From assembly GCA_038531745.1 (NCBI GenBank), contig JBCBBJ010000014.1:14430-78429 (forward strand): a DNA stretch of 64,000 bases, read 5' to 3'. Below are positions 62,858 through 64,000 of the stretch, one piece after another. Both the position numbers and the translations under genes were made by a program. Source of the stretch: CALLPQ01 sp038531745 (GTDB lineage: Bacteria > Pseudomonadota > Alphaproteobacteria > Caulobacterales > Parvularculaceae). Under the pieces are notes generated by a model that searched no databases, was not told the DNA's origin, and was given only the letters and a program-made list of their open reading frames with translations. How positions within the stretch are numbered: the stretch's first letter is position 1; each line of letters opens with the position of its first letter.

Positions 62858-64000
62858 TTACTCTCCTGGCACGGGGCGGGCGCGCGGGGGCGTTGTTGCT
62901 GCCCCCTTACCCTGATCGGCGTTTGTGTACTGATCGTGTGTATCGTCAACCATCAGCGTTGCAAGCGCCCCCAGGCCAAGGCTGATCCCACCAGCCAAAA
63001 GCGCATAGATCGCCGCGCCATCAAATAGCCGCGTGACAAGCAAACCGAGAATGCTTGCCGCCGTTAATTGCGGGATGACGATAAAGAAATTGAAGATACC
63101 CATATAAACGCCCATATTTTTGAGCGGTAAGGCGCCCGATAGAATGGCGTAGGGGACCGAAAGAATGGATGCCCAGGCGATGCCGACGCCGACCATGGAT
63201 ATCCACAAAAGCGCCGGATCGCGAATGACAAGGACACTCGCGAGGCCAAGTCCGCCACAAACCAGGCAGAGGGCATGGGTTAGCTTGCGGCTGGTACGCG
63301 CCGCAAGGGCCGGAATGATAAAGGCTGCCAAAGCCGCAATACCGAATTTTGCGCCCATGAGAATACCAACCCAGTTGCCCGCTTTGTTATAAATCTCAGA
63401 GGTCGGATCAAGTGTTCCATAATGAGAAGCGGCCACACCGGGCAGCATATAAATCCACATGGAAAAGAAGGCGAACCAAGAGAAAAACTGGACCACGGCG
63501 AGTTGTTTCATGGTGCGCGGCATGGTGAAGAGATCACCCATAATCTCCGAGAACGGATTATCGGTCCGATCGCGTTGGGCGAGGAGGCCCGCCGCATTCT
63601 GCATCAAGCCAAAAAGCACGCCGCCCATGGTGAGGATATAGAGCTCTTTTTCTAGGGAGAGTTGCGCCACCAGTACGGTTAGAACACCGCTGGCGAGGAG
63701 CACAATACCGCCATTGCGATACCACGCGGTAGTCGCCGGCAGCTTGGGTGGGGGCGTGTGCGCAGCGGCGTTCGCCCGCGCGCTTTCAAACGCGGCAACC
63801 TCGTCGGGTGCGTATTCCCTTGTTGTAAAGACCGTCCACATGACCGAGGCGAGCACCATGGCGGCGCCAAAATAAAACGCATATTTTACCGATGGCGGGA
63901 TTTGCCCCGCTGGCGCGGTGTTCGCCACCCCGAACCATTCGGTCAGCACAAAAGGCAGCACCGCCGCTGTGACCCCGCCAAACCCGATAAAGAAAGTCTG
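62858..64000 (-). CDS. MFS sugar transporter (SLC45/GPH-like), 5' end outside window
   Basis: Inner-membrane transporter cut by the right edge; the frame is open to base 64000 and reads QTFFIGFGGVTAAVLPFVLT at the edge. At least eight hydrophobic segments are present in the remaining 380 residues, with PRTMKQLAVVQFFSWFAFFS and GVGIAWASILSVPYAILSGALP typical of the SLC45 sugar:H+ symporter group, to which MalY of Caulobacter belongs. It would import maltose or sucrose and so connects the periplasmic enzymes with the cytoplasmic glucosidase. The C-terminus is Pro/Arg-rich. Seven bases separate it from the LacI gene. Confidence 0.88.
   Translation of the reverse strand, partial: QTFFIGFGGVTAAVLPFVLTEWFGVANTAPAGQIPPSVKYAFYFGAAMVLASVMWTVFTTREYAPDEVAAFESARANAAAHTPPPKLPATTAWYRNGGIVLLASGVLTVLVAQLSLEKELYILTMGGVLFGLMQNAAGLLAQRDRTDNPFSEIMGDLFTMPRTMKQLAVVQFFSWFAFFSMWIYMLPGVAASHYGTLDPTSEIYNKAGNWVGILMGAKFGIAALAAFIIPALAARTSRKLTHALCLVCGGLGLASVLVIRDPALLWISMVGVGIAWASILSVPYAILSGALPLKNMGVYMGIFNFFIVIPQLTAASILGLLVTRLFDGAAIYALLAGGISLGLGALATLMVDDTHDQYTNADQGKGAATTPPRARPVPGE

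Overview
The window is a chromosomal segment of an alphaproteobacterium, probably a free-living aquatic heterotroph (inference). Supporting signs are the clpP-clpX-lon-HU order, a Caulobacter/Xanthomonas-type TonB receptor, a PEP-CTERM-like tail of the VPLPAA type, a lone Flp pilin, and the prkA-yeaH-spoVR block. Closeness to Caulobacterales or Kordiimonadales is a guess. I saw no rRNA, tRNA, CRISPR array, insertion sequence or prophage. Both window edges cut through a gene.

Layout. 1-4.3 kb: cut parvulin-type foldase, Nudix hydrolase overlapping a Flp pilin, then trmD-rplS and dapB. 4.3-12.6 kb: TonB receptor, then a five-gene overlapping operon on the minus strand (solute-binding protein, two permeases, fused double ATPase, alpha/beta hydrolase). 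12.7-20.9 kb: PhnZ-like HD protein, triple-FKBP lipoprotein, cystathionine gamma-synthase/lyase, secreted M14 peptidase, AGCS symporter. A likely minus-strand small RNA lies between the last two. 21-27.7 kb: proteostasis cluster clpP, clpX, lon, chorismate mutase, HU, with clear terminators. 27.9-42.2 kb: two glycosyltransferases, a phage-type conserved protein, a degenerate histidine kinase, PduO-type adenosyltransferase, nucleoside transporter, ubiX, a PEP-CTERM-like protein, DUF423 plus Asp/Asn hydroxylase, desaturase, msrA, a secreted hydrolase and a 1-Cys peroxiredoxin.

42.8-50.2 kb: prkA, yeaH and spoVR. The block is interrupted by a pair of inverted palindromic repeats and by a Fic gene whose catalytic motif lacks its last arginine. 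A flavin amine oxidase follows. 50.3-64 kb: S9 peptidase and an alpha-glucan/maltose locus (GH97, a TonB receptor broken by a frameshift, two GH13 enzymes, a LacI-type regulator, an MFS sugar transporter cut by the edge).

How it works together (inference): the last locus would bind maltodextrin at the outer membrane, hydrolyse it, import the product across the inner membrane and control this through the LacI protein. The ABC operon would import a peptide-like molecule that the hydrolase processes. The Clp/Lon/HU and PrkA/YeaH/SpoVR blocks are stress functions. The most unusual items are the candidate small RNA at 18.95-19.13 kb, the Fic insertion, the repeat pair at 44.8 kb and the kinase-dead sensor at 31.3 kb. 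I found no clearly new multi-gene system.
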